From Ilyonectria destructans (lineage: Eukaryota; Ascomycota; Sordariomycetes; Hypocreales; Nectriaceae): a stretch of 64,000 nucleotides of DNA. Numbering within the stretch: the first letter of the stretch is position 1; each line of letters opens with the position of its first letter. A program made the translations under genes and the position numbers. This document shows positions 21,922 through 32,931 of the stretch, piece by piece. The stretch is from the NCBI GenBank assembly GCA_020740775.1, contig JAHEWK010000003.1:2976001-3040000 (forward strand), given 5' to 3'. The notes under the pieces were generated by a model. It saw nothing but the letters and a program-made list of their open reading frames with translations, made no database searches and was not told the origin of the DNA.

Positions 21922-24900
21922 GAATTTGGGAGGTAGATGGCTGACTCCAGGGTTTCTGGAGTTTGCCACCTACCGATTAGGAAAGATAACCGCGGGCCGG
22001 TCGATCCAGCTGCATCGGAGACGGCAGAGTGTAGAATAGCACGGTGCGGATGCGGGGTTACACAAGAACACCATTGCATGATTGGGACCTGTTGTTGACC
22101 ATTCTCGATTGACCGCCTGAATCGCGTATCTGACGTGTAATTAATGAAATCCATATCGTATCTTAGTGGCGGACCAAGACTGCTCTCGAGCACTCGGCTA
22201 GTAGGTGGCTGGAGCTTCGGAGGCGGCTCCGTTCTCCGATGCCTGCAACCTCCTGCAAAGCACTGAGCTTTTCCGTGACCCCCGAGGCCTCTTTCGTGTA
22301 TGGCAACCCTTCTCGATAGGCCCTAACCGTTTTTCGCCTCAACCTCCATGGCGGTCGAGTTGCGGGCGTCATCACATCGAAGAAGTGAAATGGAAGCGCT
22401 TACTGATTCGCATGGTACAGGTGTTGAGGGTGATCGCCAGGACATCGCTGGGGCATCCCTGTGGAAATCAGTCGTCGGTGCACACCTCAGAGTGTCCAGC
22501 GGGAACAGGGCTTTCCAGCAGTGGTCCAATAGCAGGGGGCAAGCAGACCAGGTTTGGAGCGAGTCAGAAGCCAAGATGTCATGGTGTGTGGTGCTTGCAT
22601 CTGAGATCTTTGAGGCCAGGGATGGACCGGGGAGGGTAGGGGGAGCCTTCAAGCTACGATTCGCGGAGAGCCCAGCTTTAGGGGTCACGGTTTACTTGCT
22701 TTTTGAGGCCCGGTTTCGCTATCGCCGTGTCCGTCCGGCGGAATTCCGTGGCCGTGGCCGTGTCTCGTAGCTTCTCCATTGCCGTGGTCCTGGGACGTCG
22801 ACAGCCTATGACGGGCTTTGAAGGCGTCCCAACTGCACGCGAGCACACGCAGCTTGCAGCACGCAGCACGCACGCAGCATGCACCAAACAACCCACCGGG
22901 CCCTCCCCTTGGTATCCAGCCACGATGCTTCCTTTCAGCCATACCGGGCTGTGAAGGGTGATCTCCCCCGGCCCCTCGTCCCGGTTCCAGGTACCGGGGA
23001 CAACTCCACCATGGACCCGGCGAATGCAGACGGACGGATGCGGACGGTTGGAGACACACGGTCCGACAAACACACAGACACTAGATGTCATTCAGAAGCA
23101 CTCACGGACGCTCAAAGGCCCTCGCAGGTCCTACCGGACGCTCACAGACCCTGAACCCCAGCTCCGTCCCTGGAGTGTTTCTGTCATGACACCCTGTTCC
23201 GCAGCGCTGCATACCATTACGACACCCACATTAGACACCGACAAAGCAATAATACGACAATACGACACCGACACATGTACACGACAAACACTGACACATA
23301 CACGACACTGCTCCTCACACCTCCACCGACTTTTACTTTCAACGTCGAACTCTACAACAGCCTGTCAACCGTCAACGACCGAGAGTGTGGGAACAGTGGA
23401 GAGAGCTGCTGCCCTCCCCAACGGCCCGGCGAATGCCGTCCACCTCGCAGGCGTCGAAGCGTCCAGATCCCAAGCCCCAAACGCCTCCAAGCCACCCCGG
23501 GAAAGCCTCAGTGGCCCCGGACCAGCCAGCTGGGAAACAGCTGTTGGACGAGTAATGAGAAATCGAGATTCGCAGTTGAACAAGGTTTGCGAGGTCAGAA
23601 GGGGGGCAATGTGGACGGGGCTCCCTCCGTACCTGCCAATCCTTTCCTTGTGGATTGTCGATGCAAGGAAGTACCCTGATGATTCGTTGATCAGTCGCCG
23701 CACCGTCCGCACGCTCCGCCCTTGCGCACCGCCGTTGCTACCATCCTGGCTGAAGTCGGCAGGTAGAATCCTTCCCTTGCCTTAGTTGAAGCTCAGACCG
23801 GTTCTTTCCTCCATCGCCCTCCTTGCTGTTCGCTAACAACTTTGGGCGTCGTGCACTCCGTAGGTAGGTAGGGATTGCCGCGCTTCCTCGTCACCTCACG
23901 CCTCCCACCTCCCACCTCTTCCCACTTGCCATTTCCCACTCTCCTCCACTTGCACCTTGCTCTTTGTACTCACCATGCGCGCGTTGCGTTGCATTGCGTT
24001 GCTTTGCGTCGCGCCAGCATCCCAGCTGCGTCGGAGCATGTTCAGCTGGTCCAGACTGTGGTCTTGTCTCGCCTCCGCTGAAGTCATCCGATAGGGCATT
24101 TCGATTGCACTTTGCCCCCTCCCCCACGTGTTGGACCCCCCCGGTGAAGACTCTCTGGACCAACTACGGTGCGTCCCAGCCCGTCATCCTGGAGATCTCG
24201 GACGTGGGCACGCCAAGCCTGATATCAAGCATCAGAGGAATGCAGCCGTGTCATATCTCCCGCCTCCCGTCTCTTGGTGATGGGTTCATTTCGTCCGCCC
24301 CCTGGCACGACCTTGCAGCCCTAGCGGCGTCAGAGTAGCTCAACCCATTTCGCTCAACCGCTGCGTCCCCAAAACTAGGCGCCGGCGAACGGCATGACGC
24401 CCGAGGCAAGTTTAGCTTGTTGTTAGGAAGCGTGGGGCATGGTGCCACCGGCGTCCCTGTCTCTCCAAATGACGGGTCCGCCCTCCACCCTGCGGCTAAC
24501 CAAAGATGCCAGCCGCGATGCGACAGACGGTTGGTGATGGAGTCGTCTTCAGTTGGGTTGCGCTGCAAGTTCCGAACAGTTCCACCACGCTGCCTCCCAC
24601 GCTGGACCTCTGGCGTGCGTGTAAGGGGTGCTGATGGTTTGGCGGCTTCAAACTCTGGTCCGTCTCACCGTCTTAGCCAACATGTGTCTGGCGAAGCACC
24701 GATGCTCGCGGCGTCCGACTTACACCAGAATCCCACCCATCCTCCCCGTGACCGAGGGGATGGCTGGCTATTGTGCCGTCTCCACATCCCCCACCTCTGC
24801 GCAAAGATCCGACAGTGTGGTGCAAGCAGGACGCCGTGTGCGTGCTCTGCATATCGGCAAGCCCTACCAAACACAGTACAGCAGGTGTGTACCGCCGTCG

Positions 24901-26079
24901 GTACATGCCGTGGTCTCATGTGCCCTCTGCCGACTCGCAATGATGCTCCCGGACCGACGCCTCTTGGCTGCATTGCGTACGGAGGTCCCCTGTCCGCATA
25001 CTGAACGTATCCTGATCGTTGGGTCACCCGTCTGCGCCTCCGTCATCCAGCTTTGTAAAGCGGATTGCGTAAACCTAAATCGCCTCAGCCACCTTAACGC
25101 CTAAGCCGTTTGCTTTGGAGGTGCGCCTCACACCCTCTGGCCATTTGCAAATCAGCTTGTGCTGTTCTTCTTACGGCATTCATGGCCACTCTCATTCTTT
25201 GAAAGCTCGATAGCGGTCAACAGCCCCGGGCGTCTAACCAGACACCATCCACGACCACACACCCACCTGACATGAACTAGACGCACTCCCTCGCCTCCCA
25301 CAGGGGACCGGGACAAAGGGAGAACTGGCGGCTACGGTGCCGAGTGGCTTCCGCTCCTTACGCATCGCCAGTAGCTCGTACGTCGACCCTGGGGGTTAGC
25401 TAGTGGCGCTCATATTCGAGTTTCGCCCCATGCAGTAGCAGCGACTAAGTTATGGGAAGTTCGTCGTTTCCGTTGCCTTAGGCTGTCCAGGGTCTCCTCC
25501 TGGAGCACCTGCAGCTTAAGGTACAGTACAGTAATTGCCATACCCAATTGGCACTGGCTGGTCTGGCGCATCCATGCCGGCTCGCCCGTGGTGGTTCCAA
25601 TAGGGCTCCCACCTTCCGTGTCAAATGGGGGCGGATGCATTACGGACGTTGGTTATTTGCCCCGAGGTATAGTATACATTCTGTCACATTTGGGCTTTCC
25701 ATCTTCAAAGTCGGAGGAGTATTTGCGGATGTATGTCTCATGAGGCGGGCGTTAGCTTTGGCTCGTGAGCTTGCCTCCTCCACCTCTTAGAGTAGACCTG
25801 GGTGCTCAGATGTCACTCCCGATTCCCGCATTTGTTGATGCGATAAAAGGTAAGCGTCGCTTCTCTCCATCTGCACCTCATTCGATATTTCTAGCTCCAA
25901 CTTCAGCTCCAGCTCCAGCTCTTGCGCGCATTCGTCGCCTCCAGTCCAGTCAACAACAAGGGTTCTGGGCCATTCGCGCTGTCCAACCTTTCTCTTCACT
26001 ATTTTCGCTTGGCCTAGATGCCATCAATCCGTCCCTATCTCCTCTGCGACTTGCTCGAACAAGTTAAAACAGCGCCCAA
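21922..26079. other. Gene-poor 4.2-kb interval with short-period repeats
   Basis: GC-rich DNA with many overlapping open frames on both strands. None has a domain, a signal peptide or coherent splicing. Short-period motifs recur: ACGACAC/ACACGAC at about 23.2-23.3 kb, and GCGTTGCGTTGCATTGCGTTGC near 23.98 kb in degenerate pentamer steps. The last 300 bp are the bZIP promoter and leader. Confidence 0.45.
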
Positions 26080-26941
26080 ATGTCGAGCTCAACGAAGGAC
26101 GTATGTGTGGCCCACCCTAGCTCGCCCCCTTTTCATCGACCCTTGTTCCTAATGGCAGGATTTTCTTCTTTAGACAAAGAACCTTGAACGTGTTAGAGAC
26201 AATCAACGAAGATCTAGAGCTCGGCGGAGAGAGCATCTGCTCGAACTCGAGCACCGGATTCGTGCCTATGAGCTCCAAGGGATCGAGGCCTCGTCTGAGG
26301 TTCAGCACGCCGCCAGGAGGGTCGCTGAGGAGAACAGAATGCTCCGTGCTCTCCTCAACAGGCATGGAATCAACGATGATTACGTTGTGAGCTTCTTGCA
26401 CTCTAGTGCTGCCACGCAACCTGACCCGGGGTCAATATCACACTTCCCCTCCAGCAGCCCGAGTGAGGCAGTCCAGGCGATGCAGCAGGCCTTGGTACCT
26501 CGAAGACCGGCAATTCACGACCAAGGCGTTCCATATCCGATCCCTCCACAGGAAAACCGGGATCAGCCCATGACCAGTGCCCCGACGACTGCAAACCCCC
26601 TCTGGGAACCGGCACAACCCATCCAGCCGGGGATTTCCTTCCCGCGCCCTCTACCATCCAACGCTCCTTCACCCATGGGACGACCGACGATTGCTTCTCA
26701 GCTTCACTCTCAGCAATACAGCTCCCCGGTCTTCCCTGGGCATCAGGTGCCGCGAACGGAAGGGTACCTCCCTTCCCCGGCCCCTATGCTGGAGGATCCG
26801 CGACGACAAAGCTACTCAATACCGTCTCTGCAAGGAGATGGTTCCTCGGCCATGAACTATACCATTGCCATGCATCCATTCCAAAACCCGGGCACCTCGA
26901 ACACCGGTGGCCCAGACCCTGGCCCTGGCGGGCCATGCTGA
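26080..26941 (+). CDS. bZIP transcription factor
   Basis: Exons 26080-26100 and 26174-26941 give 262 residues. The first exon codes only for MSSSTKD; the 73-bp intron has a GTATGT donor and a TTCTTTAG acceptor. Residues 10-26 form the basic region (NLERVRDNQRRSRARRR), with the bZIP signature Asn17-x3-Ser21-Arg22. The coiled coil follows: EHLLELEHRIRAYE, then VAEENRMLRALLNRHGI. The heptads are short and not all leucine. The rest is Pro/Ser/Gln-rich and disordered. The 'RDNQRRSRAR' basic region with a trailing 'ENRMLRALL..HG' block is a class I know from Pezizomycotina; its targets cannot be read from sequence. The open frame beginning at 26339 misses the DNA-binding region, so the upstream exon is needed. 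Confidence 0.88.
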
Positions 26942-27065
26942 CAAGTAGAAGGGGTCATGGCAGGCTTGGATGTAGCCTGGCTTGACCTCGTCGCTTGATT
27001 ATTATTCTTCCATGAACTGGAAATCTGACAAGGTGCCCTAATTCATCTCCAGAATTTTTCTCGAG

Positions 27066-27565
27066 ATGGATAGGGAGGTTGATGCTAATTTCAACAGGGT
27101 GCCATCCTACGACCGAATCAAGCACCCGCCCTCAGGATATCCTGACAAGGAACTCGTCATGGCACACTGGAAGAAGCGGCGCGTACGCTCCGGGATCAAG
27201 TACTGGAGCGGCGAAGGTACAAGCCTTTGTGGACTAGGGCTCAAGCTATCTTACGAACTGCATCAATAAATCGAGACCCGACGCGTTACGAAGGACACGA
27301 ATACTGGAAGGGTACAGCCTTACAAAATGGATTCTGGGCTAATGAGCGGCGGCTGCACTCTTCATGGTACGCGCGCTTGGTCCGGCTAGAAGACGGTGGA
27401 TGACAAAGACAATGTTGCGAACTGCTAAGCCTATTCAACAGGACAATCCGAGGGGGAATCACAACTCGTTGTTCAGACTGTGACCTGCGCTTAACCGACA
27501 AAGCATCAAAGGCCTCTGTTCAAAAGACTAGGTCCCTAACCAAACAATGGGTGGAACATGCATAG
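27066..27565 (+). CDS. Small hypothetical protein, three exons
   Basis: I do not recognise this product. Exons 27066-27216, 27276-27366 and 27442-27565 join in phase to 121 residues. The first 50 residues read like a real protein (PSYDRIKHPPSGYPDKELV, AHWKKRRVRSGIKYWSGE). The second exon gives DPTRYEGHEYWKGTALQNGF; its acceptor is an unusual GAG. The second intron is well formed (GTACGC donor, TGCTAAG branch, CAACAG acceptor). The third exon contains TTRCSDCDLRLTDKAS, with one CxxC pair. The protein is rich in Tyr, Trp and Arg and has no signal peptide or membrane helix. Its last codons overlap the start proposed for the next gene, so it might instead be the 5' part of that gene through an unrecognised splice. 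Confidence 0.4.
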
Positions 27566-28827
27566 ACAAAGAGCTCACATGTCTGATCGAGCTCCTGACT
27601 TGTACTTGTTTAGGGGCTCTCCACGAGGAGCTGTCAGAGACAGTTGCAACGTCTTATATTTTCTCGGATATTTGGAAACACGTTACAACCATGGTGTCAA
27701 CTGAGATCGAATCAACAAGGCGTCAACTCAAAATGACAGGATCTGCTGGTACAGGTACTGGTAAACGCGCTCCTCGCCAAAGCTCGAAGCGAAACCGGAT
27801 GGATGGTCCAGATGACGAGGAACACAAACGCACAACGAAAAGAACATGCAATGGCCCTGCTCCAAATAAACGCAAGCTCCCTGATGAGAATTGTGCATCT
27901 TCCACTCCTCCGAAGAGAACGAAACTCGATCCCGACGCTCCTCGACAACGACCAAAAATAATCTGGGTCGTCACCCCCAGACACCCTGAAATACCCAAAA
28001 TCAAGGTCTGTCCGCCTAGCCCACGGACATCCACGGGCCCGCTACTCAAGGGGAGATCCGCCAGGGTACCTCCCAAAGAGCCGGCTCTGCTCTATCCCAC
28101 AAATCCGCTACGCAAGTCGAGGAAGAGGGAGACGAAGGTGGAGAAGTCTACAACGCCGGGGAAGTTGATAGTTGAAGGAGATGGCAAGCCTACACCGAAG
28201 AAGAGAATCAAGTTCATCAATCGCAAAAAGGCCGATACCCTTCCCAAGGCTTCCGAGACGGAAACGGAGCCCTCCGTGTTCGACTCTGCGAAGACTAACA
28301 CTTCGACGAAGCCTCTCAAAGAGGAGCCAACTCCCGCAGAAGCTAAACGCAAGCGGCCTGATCCTCTTCCGACGCCTCCTCCGGAAGAGCAGGTTTCCAA
28401 GCTGGAGTTTTTTAAGGCAAACCCTCATGAAACCCTACAGCAATCTCCCTTCACCCCTACAGAGATTACGAATACCGCTGAGATCCTCACTATAATTGCT
28501 GAGATCTGCGAAGAAAACCCCAGGCCAGACGCCAGTGCCCTGGATGCCCTAATCATTGCCATGGCTGAACTCCCACCCCTGATGACTTACGAAGGTCGTC
28601 GAAAGGAGCCGGATTTGGCCGCGTCGTTGGTGAGGGCTGTTTACCAACAACCGAATGCGAAGAGATGGGGTACTGTAGAGGCTTTGGAAAAGTTGAGATG
28701 GGATCTGGAGGCGATGAAGATGTTTGAGCATTGCGCGCGTGCGCAACCTGAAAAGAAGATATTGACGACTTGGGTGGTGAGTGGGAAGAAATATGTGAAG
28801 CAGAAAGAGGTTGGGTTTTGTGTCTAG
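27547..28827 (+). CDS. Hypothetical Lys/Pro-rich nuclear-type protein
   Basis: Not recognised. The open frame from 27547 gives 426 residues. Residues about 50-270 are disordered, with many basic clusters that look like nuclear signals (KRAPRQSSKRNR, NKRKLPDE, KKRIKF, KRKRPDPLP) and repeated 'TPPxRTK' and 'PTPPPEE' segments. The C-terminal part is ordered and helical: LTIIAEICEENP, LDALIIAMAELPPL, LVRAVYQQPNAKRWGTVEAL and LRWDLEAMKMFEHCAR. The true start is unsure. An intron 27551-27613 (GTGGAA donor, CTGAC branch, TTGTTTAG acceptor) keeps phase and would remove a Cys/Leu-rich piece, and ATGs at 27691 and 27733 are also possible. It sits 3' of a bZIP gene on the same strand, with no evidence of a functional link. 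Confidence 0.6.
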   Translation: MGGTCIDKELTCLIELLTCTCLGALHEELSETVATSYIFSDIWKHVTTMVSTEIESTRRQLKMTGSAGTGTGKRAPRQSSKRNRMDGPDDEEHKRTTKRTCNGPAPNKRKLPDENCASSTPPKRTKLDPDAPRQRPKIIWVVTPRHPEIPKIKVCPPSPRTSTGPLLKGRSARVPPKEPALLYPTNPLRKSRKRETKVEKSTTPGKLIVEGDGKPTPKKRIKFINRKKADTLPKASETETEPSVFDSAKTNTSTKPLKEEPTPAEAKRKRPDPLPTPPPEEQVSKLEFFKANPHETLQQSPFTPTEITNTAEILTIIAEICEENPRPDASALDALIIAMAELPPLMTYEGRRKEPDLAASLVRAVYQQPNAKRWGTVEALEKLRWDLEAMKMFEHCARAQPEKKILTTWVVSGKKYVKQKEVGFCV

Positions 28828-29014
28828 TTGAGGAGGGAGCTGTTGGATCAGATAGGGGCATACACTTGCGTTGGAAACCGAGATCGAACAGACAGTGAGG
28901 TAGTAAAAATGTGTATTTCGTAAAACTCCGTGCTCATCCATGACCCAAGCCCAATGTGTGTCTCATCATACAAAACCCGCCATCGTCTGTACCGCAACGA
29001 CAAAAACAACCCAT

Positions 29015-30365
29015 TCACAAGAAGTAGTCGGCCACCGGCTTCTTGGCCGGCATACCGCGCGAGTCCTGCGGCGCCGCTTGGAACACGCGGTACCTGCGAG
29101 CGGGACCACTCCGAGGCCCGCCGTCCCCTTCCATCATGACGCCGGCGCCGCCGTCGCTGCGGCCCACGTCGCCGTTGCTTCGGGCGAAGAGACCGGTGCC
29201 GGACTCGTCCTCGGAGAGCTCCAGCACGGCCGCGACGTTGCCGCAGCGGTAGCAGTAGTTTGGGGCCGACCAGACGGTGACGATGGAGGCGTCGAACATT
29301 TCCTTGAAACCCTCCATTACGAGCTGATGTGCGCGTGCGATCAGGCTCAGGTCGTTGCGGTGATTGAAGACCTTGACAATGTCGGCGCCGAAGAGGAAGC
29401 CTGCACCACGCGGAGAGAGACCCCAGCCGTCAATCTCGTCAGGGTCGGACCAGAGGAGGTCACACATGGCGCCCTCGTGCGGGACCTCTTGCTTGCGGTC
29501 TATGAGTCGAATCTTATCGACCGTGTCGATGAGTGGACTCAGTCCACCGTGAACGCAGAGGACTGCTCCGGCAGGATTTCCAACCGTTCCACCGCTCGAC
29601 CCTGACGCGCCGGAGCCTGGGGGGCCGGTCTTGTCTCCAGATCCACCGCCCGGACTTCGCGTTTGCTCTTGTGAACCGTCTAGTTGCCGACGTCGGGGGA
29701 AGCGGCTCATTATGGCCCCGTTCTGGTCACACACTTCGATCTCGGTCTCGTCGTCGACAGGTTCGGCGCCAGGGGATAGCGTGTTTGACGCACCCAAGAC
29801 AATTGCGCCAAGGGCGAGGTAGTCGAACACATCGCAGCAGTACCGCCAGACATTTGCGCTGCCGTATTTTCGTAGACATTCGTCGTAGAATCCGTACACG
29901 GTGGTGATTTGCCGGGATTCGTGGTTGCCTCGGATGAGGGTCATGCGATCGGGGTATCGGACCTTGAGGCAGAGCAGGAGAAGGAAGGACTCAAGTGAGT
30001 AGAACCCACGGTCGACAAAGTCGCCTGTCGGGAGATTTGGTTAGTGACAGAGCAACGTATGAAGTAAAGGAACACACCCATGAAGAGGTAGTTTGTGTCT
30101 GGGACATCACCACCCACTCTGAATAACTCCATCAAATCGTGAAACTGGCCGTGGATATCGCCACATATCGTCACAGGCGCTGATACGGTGACGACGTTGC
30201 CCTCTTCGATCAGCAACTCCCGCGCCTTGTGACAGAGCTCGCGGACTTGCGCCTCTGGGATCGGACGGCATGCGCGCAGCTGCGCAATGGCCCTGGGACC
30301 GACGTTAGCTTCCAGACTGCGAGGATCGGCGGGTCGGAGAGAGCCTACTTGTCGAGATCGCTCAT
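29015..30365 (-). CDS. pph3: Serine/threonine phosphatase PP4 catalytic subunit
   Basis: Minus-strand exons 30365-30349, 30292-30078 and 30024-29015 give 413 residues. The first exon codes only for MSDLD and part of Lys6; the introns are 56 and 53 bp. Metal-site motifs are all present: GDIHGQ, GDFVDRG (formed across an intron), RGNHE, and later VHGG and AHQL. The end, [14 protein letters not shown], is the PP4 tail; PP2A-family enzymes share the DYFL that is carboxymethylated. PP4/Pph3 dephosphorylates DNA-damage and cell-cycle targets. The protein is about 105 residues longer than the roughly 307 usual for PP4c. The difference is two inserts: a Gly/Ser/Pro-rich one at about 155-230, between the fold and VHGG, and a second at about 351-387, before the C-terminal strand. 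PP6 or Ppg1 are less likely given the tail. Confidence 0.9.
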
Positions 30366-30701
30366 GGTGGGAGAGGGCGTTGGGCGGCTGCACGTGAGGT
30401 GCGCTGGCCGCTTGTAGACTTAGAGGGAGCCGAGGGAGACTATCAGAACATGTCGGAATATGCGCTCTGGGTCGTCTCGCAAAGGGGGGCGCTGGGAGAA
30501 GACAAAAAGTCGGCGAGATGGGATATGTTTGAAAATCTATGTCCCCTTGCGATTCGCGACTCGCCTGGCGCAGCGACGACCAACCTCCGAATAAGGTACG
30601 TACCCCGCGAGATGCCAAGAGATTCTCGGATTTACATGTGGCCGATTCCGGTGGACCCTAGCAAAAAGCCATTAGCCAATGGCAGAACGCCAAACACAAT
30701 C
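30366..30701. promoter_or_regulatory. Bidirectional promoter between PP4 and small membrane-type gene
   Basis: A 336-bp interval separates the divergent start codons of the PP4 gene (-) and the small gene at 30702 (+). Both promoters and leaders must lie here. I cannot assign individual elements. Confidence 0.5.
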
Positions 30702-31281
30702 ATGCAGCTGAGGACTCAAAGTTGGGTGAGCTTCTTTTGTGAATTCAAGCCTTGGGCCCACGGAACACCTAGAAATCCCTCGACGACGTCAACCCGGCCC
30801 CTACGCCCCGGGAGGACGATGCTACGGTCACTACGTGAGTCCAATGGCATCTAGCACCCATCAAGATTCTTGCTGACACCCAATTGAGATCACTAGAGTC
30901 CCTCCGAATACCCCGACAAGTGGGATCATGCCACCACTTCTTCATCCCAAGTCGCGGATGACCTCGTCGTTGTTCGCCACGACCGTCGCCGCCTCCTTCT
31001 TCGTCGTCACACTTCCGCATCTACTGCCGTGCCCTGTGCCACGAGCCCGATTCGCCGATGGAGAAATTATGGTAGACGAAAACGGTCGACGCAAGCGATG
31101 GAGAAGGAAGGACACCAGCCCGGAAGTGAAGGACGGCATTGTGCAATTCAACGACATTGCGGCAGACGAGGTTGAGCAAGCAAAGCTGAGGGTCAACCGA
31201 GAGTGCCCGGTGCCCAAGCCTGGAGGCATGCTGGGCGAGTGGTTAGGTTTCCGCAAAGACGAGAGCGAGCAAAACCGGTAA
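30702..31281 (+). CDS. Small conserved-looking protein with one hydrophobic helix
   Basis: Exons 30702-30725, 30773-30834 and 30897-31281 join in phase to 156 residues; both introns (47 and 62 bp) have GTGAGY donors and CTAG acceptors. The N-terminus is polar (MQLRTQSWKSLDDVNPAPTP). One hydrophobic helix follows (SSLFATTVAASFFVVTLPHLLPCP), then a basic stretch (GRRKRWRRKD), an acidic segment and a compact end (NRECPVPKPGGMLGEWLGFRK). The layout suggests a single-pass protein, perhaps mitochondrial, but I cannot name a family. A shorter reading from ATG 30928 or 30958 is possible. The three-exon model is preferred because both upstream exons stay open and join without a frame break. It is head to head with the PP4 gene. 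Confidence 0.6.
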
Positions 31282-32931
31282 ACACCACCCACGAAATCCC
31301 AATGCGGATACAAATTCGAGCAACGACATGGAAATAATACCCGCGATATACCGACTGTTAATTCTGGCTTTGGGGACCACGAATACTTGGCTCGGATTAT
31401 GACGCTTGGATGGGACACATCGGGGGATTCGTACGATCTGACCAGAAACCCGGTCCGAGTCTGCGGAGACTACAATTGCGATTCATGGATCGCCTGAAAT
31501 GGTGCAGAAAAGAAATCGATGCGGTTGGAAGAGTTTGGTGCTGCGTCGTGGTTGAGTCGATTTTGGACTCCTACGTTTGGCGTACCGGACCAAGGCTCAT
31601 ACGACGACATCCTGTTAGACATGTTTTTTATTGTAGCTTATATCCACGAATCAAAGAAGAGAAATGCTCAAATCACAACCAGCCCTAGAGACGGTCGTGT
31701 CGATCCATGATTGAGTTACGCTGGTTCCCACGATCAGACCAATTGGTGCCGGCAAAACCGTCCGACTATTTTGCATGGGCGAGATTTTGCAGTTCAAGTA
31801 TAGAAATGTACGACGCGCGACGTCTTATCTTTGACTGTACCGCAAAGACGGGAGCCAGAGGCGCGTGGGTTCGGAGGGTTTACGCTGTACGCGTTTCATG
31901 ATGCTCAGACAAATCCAGGCGAAAAGGAATGCAATGTCTCGATGCTGAATGGATCGTGCTAGGGTTACTGCGCCTTGACGGGAAACTTTGTTTGGACATC
32001 TGATATCCTTCGTACCTCGGTAGCCAAGGTGAGACAACATTTCTACAGGGGGCTGTAACGCGCCTCACTCTCCCTTATCTTTGCCCTTGCTATGCATTAC
32101 GCCGCTGATGGGATTTCTGTAGAATGGAGGCTTCAAGCTCATCTGAGGTACGTAGTATGTCTACTACGTAGGTAAGGTGGCCGCTGACAGCCCCCGGTGC
32201 AGACACTGGTCTCACGAGTGGAGTGATACGACGCTGGGTCGCGTGGTGTGTTTCGCCCGCAGGTATTACTTTGTAGTGAAGCTCGTACAGCCAGCTTGTG
32301 CACAGGTCACATGGCTGGCAATAACTGGACAGCCGAGGCAGCGAGGGAGAAGTGAATCAAGAAGAAAGGGCATATTTGTTAGTTGGAAAATGCGATAATA
32401 CTACTGCAAGACAAGAGTCGACCCTGTTTTCCTGGTTTGGATCAAGGGCATTGTGAAAGAGGACTCGACTCGGACCTATCCAGCCCCTGTCTTTGCAGCG
32501 CTTGTTAGCCCCTCCAGTCCTTCAATAACCTTATTGTACTGTGCTTGGGAGGCCGTTGATGGGTGCACGGGCCAACCCAGTGACAGTGCTACAGAAACGG
32601 GAGCGCCCAGTCGCCAGGACTGGACGCAAAGAAACGCCGGTTCCTCGCTGCGCTGAGCCCGTCCCAAACTCAGCCGAGATCGTGGGACTAGAAGCCCAAC
32701 GCAACTCACTCACTCTCTGCGAGCTCTCAGGCCTCGACCCCGGTTCCCGATCCTCGACTGGCTGCGCACTGCACTGCACATGCCGCGCGCTTGCAGTGCC
32801 CGCCGTGCCCGATCCATCCCGTCTGCCATGCGATCGTGTCCGGACTATGCTTCGCCATCGCACTCGCCGGCCCCGACAGATTGAATCAGCCTCCCGACTC
32901 CGTCACCCGGTAACCGCGGCCTCTCGAGGCC
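31282..32931. other. Intergenic (31.3-32.9 kb)
   Basis: 3' UTR of the small helix protein, then DNA with only short unsupported open frames. The final 300 bp, rich in C and T, are the promoter and leader of the Srf1-like gene. Confidence 0.5.

Noticed and set aside
22205..25104. Many overlapping 80-275-residue frames on both strands at 22.2-25.1 kb
   Set aside because: GC-rich DNA gives few stops by chance; none has a domain, a signal peptide or exon joins that make sense.
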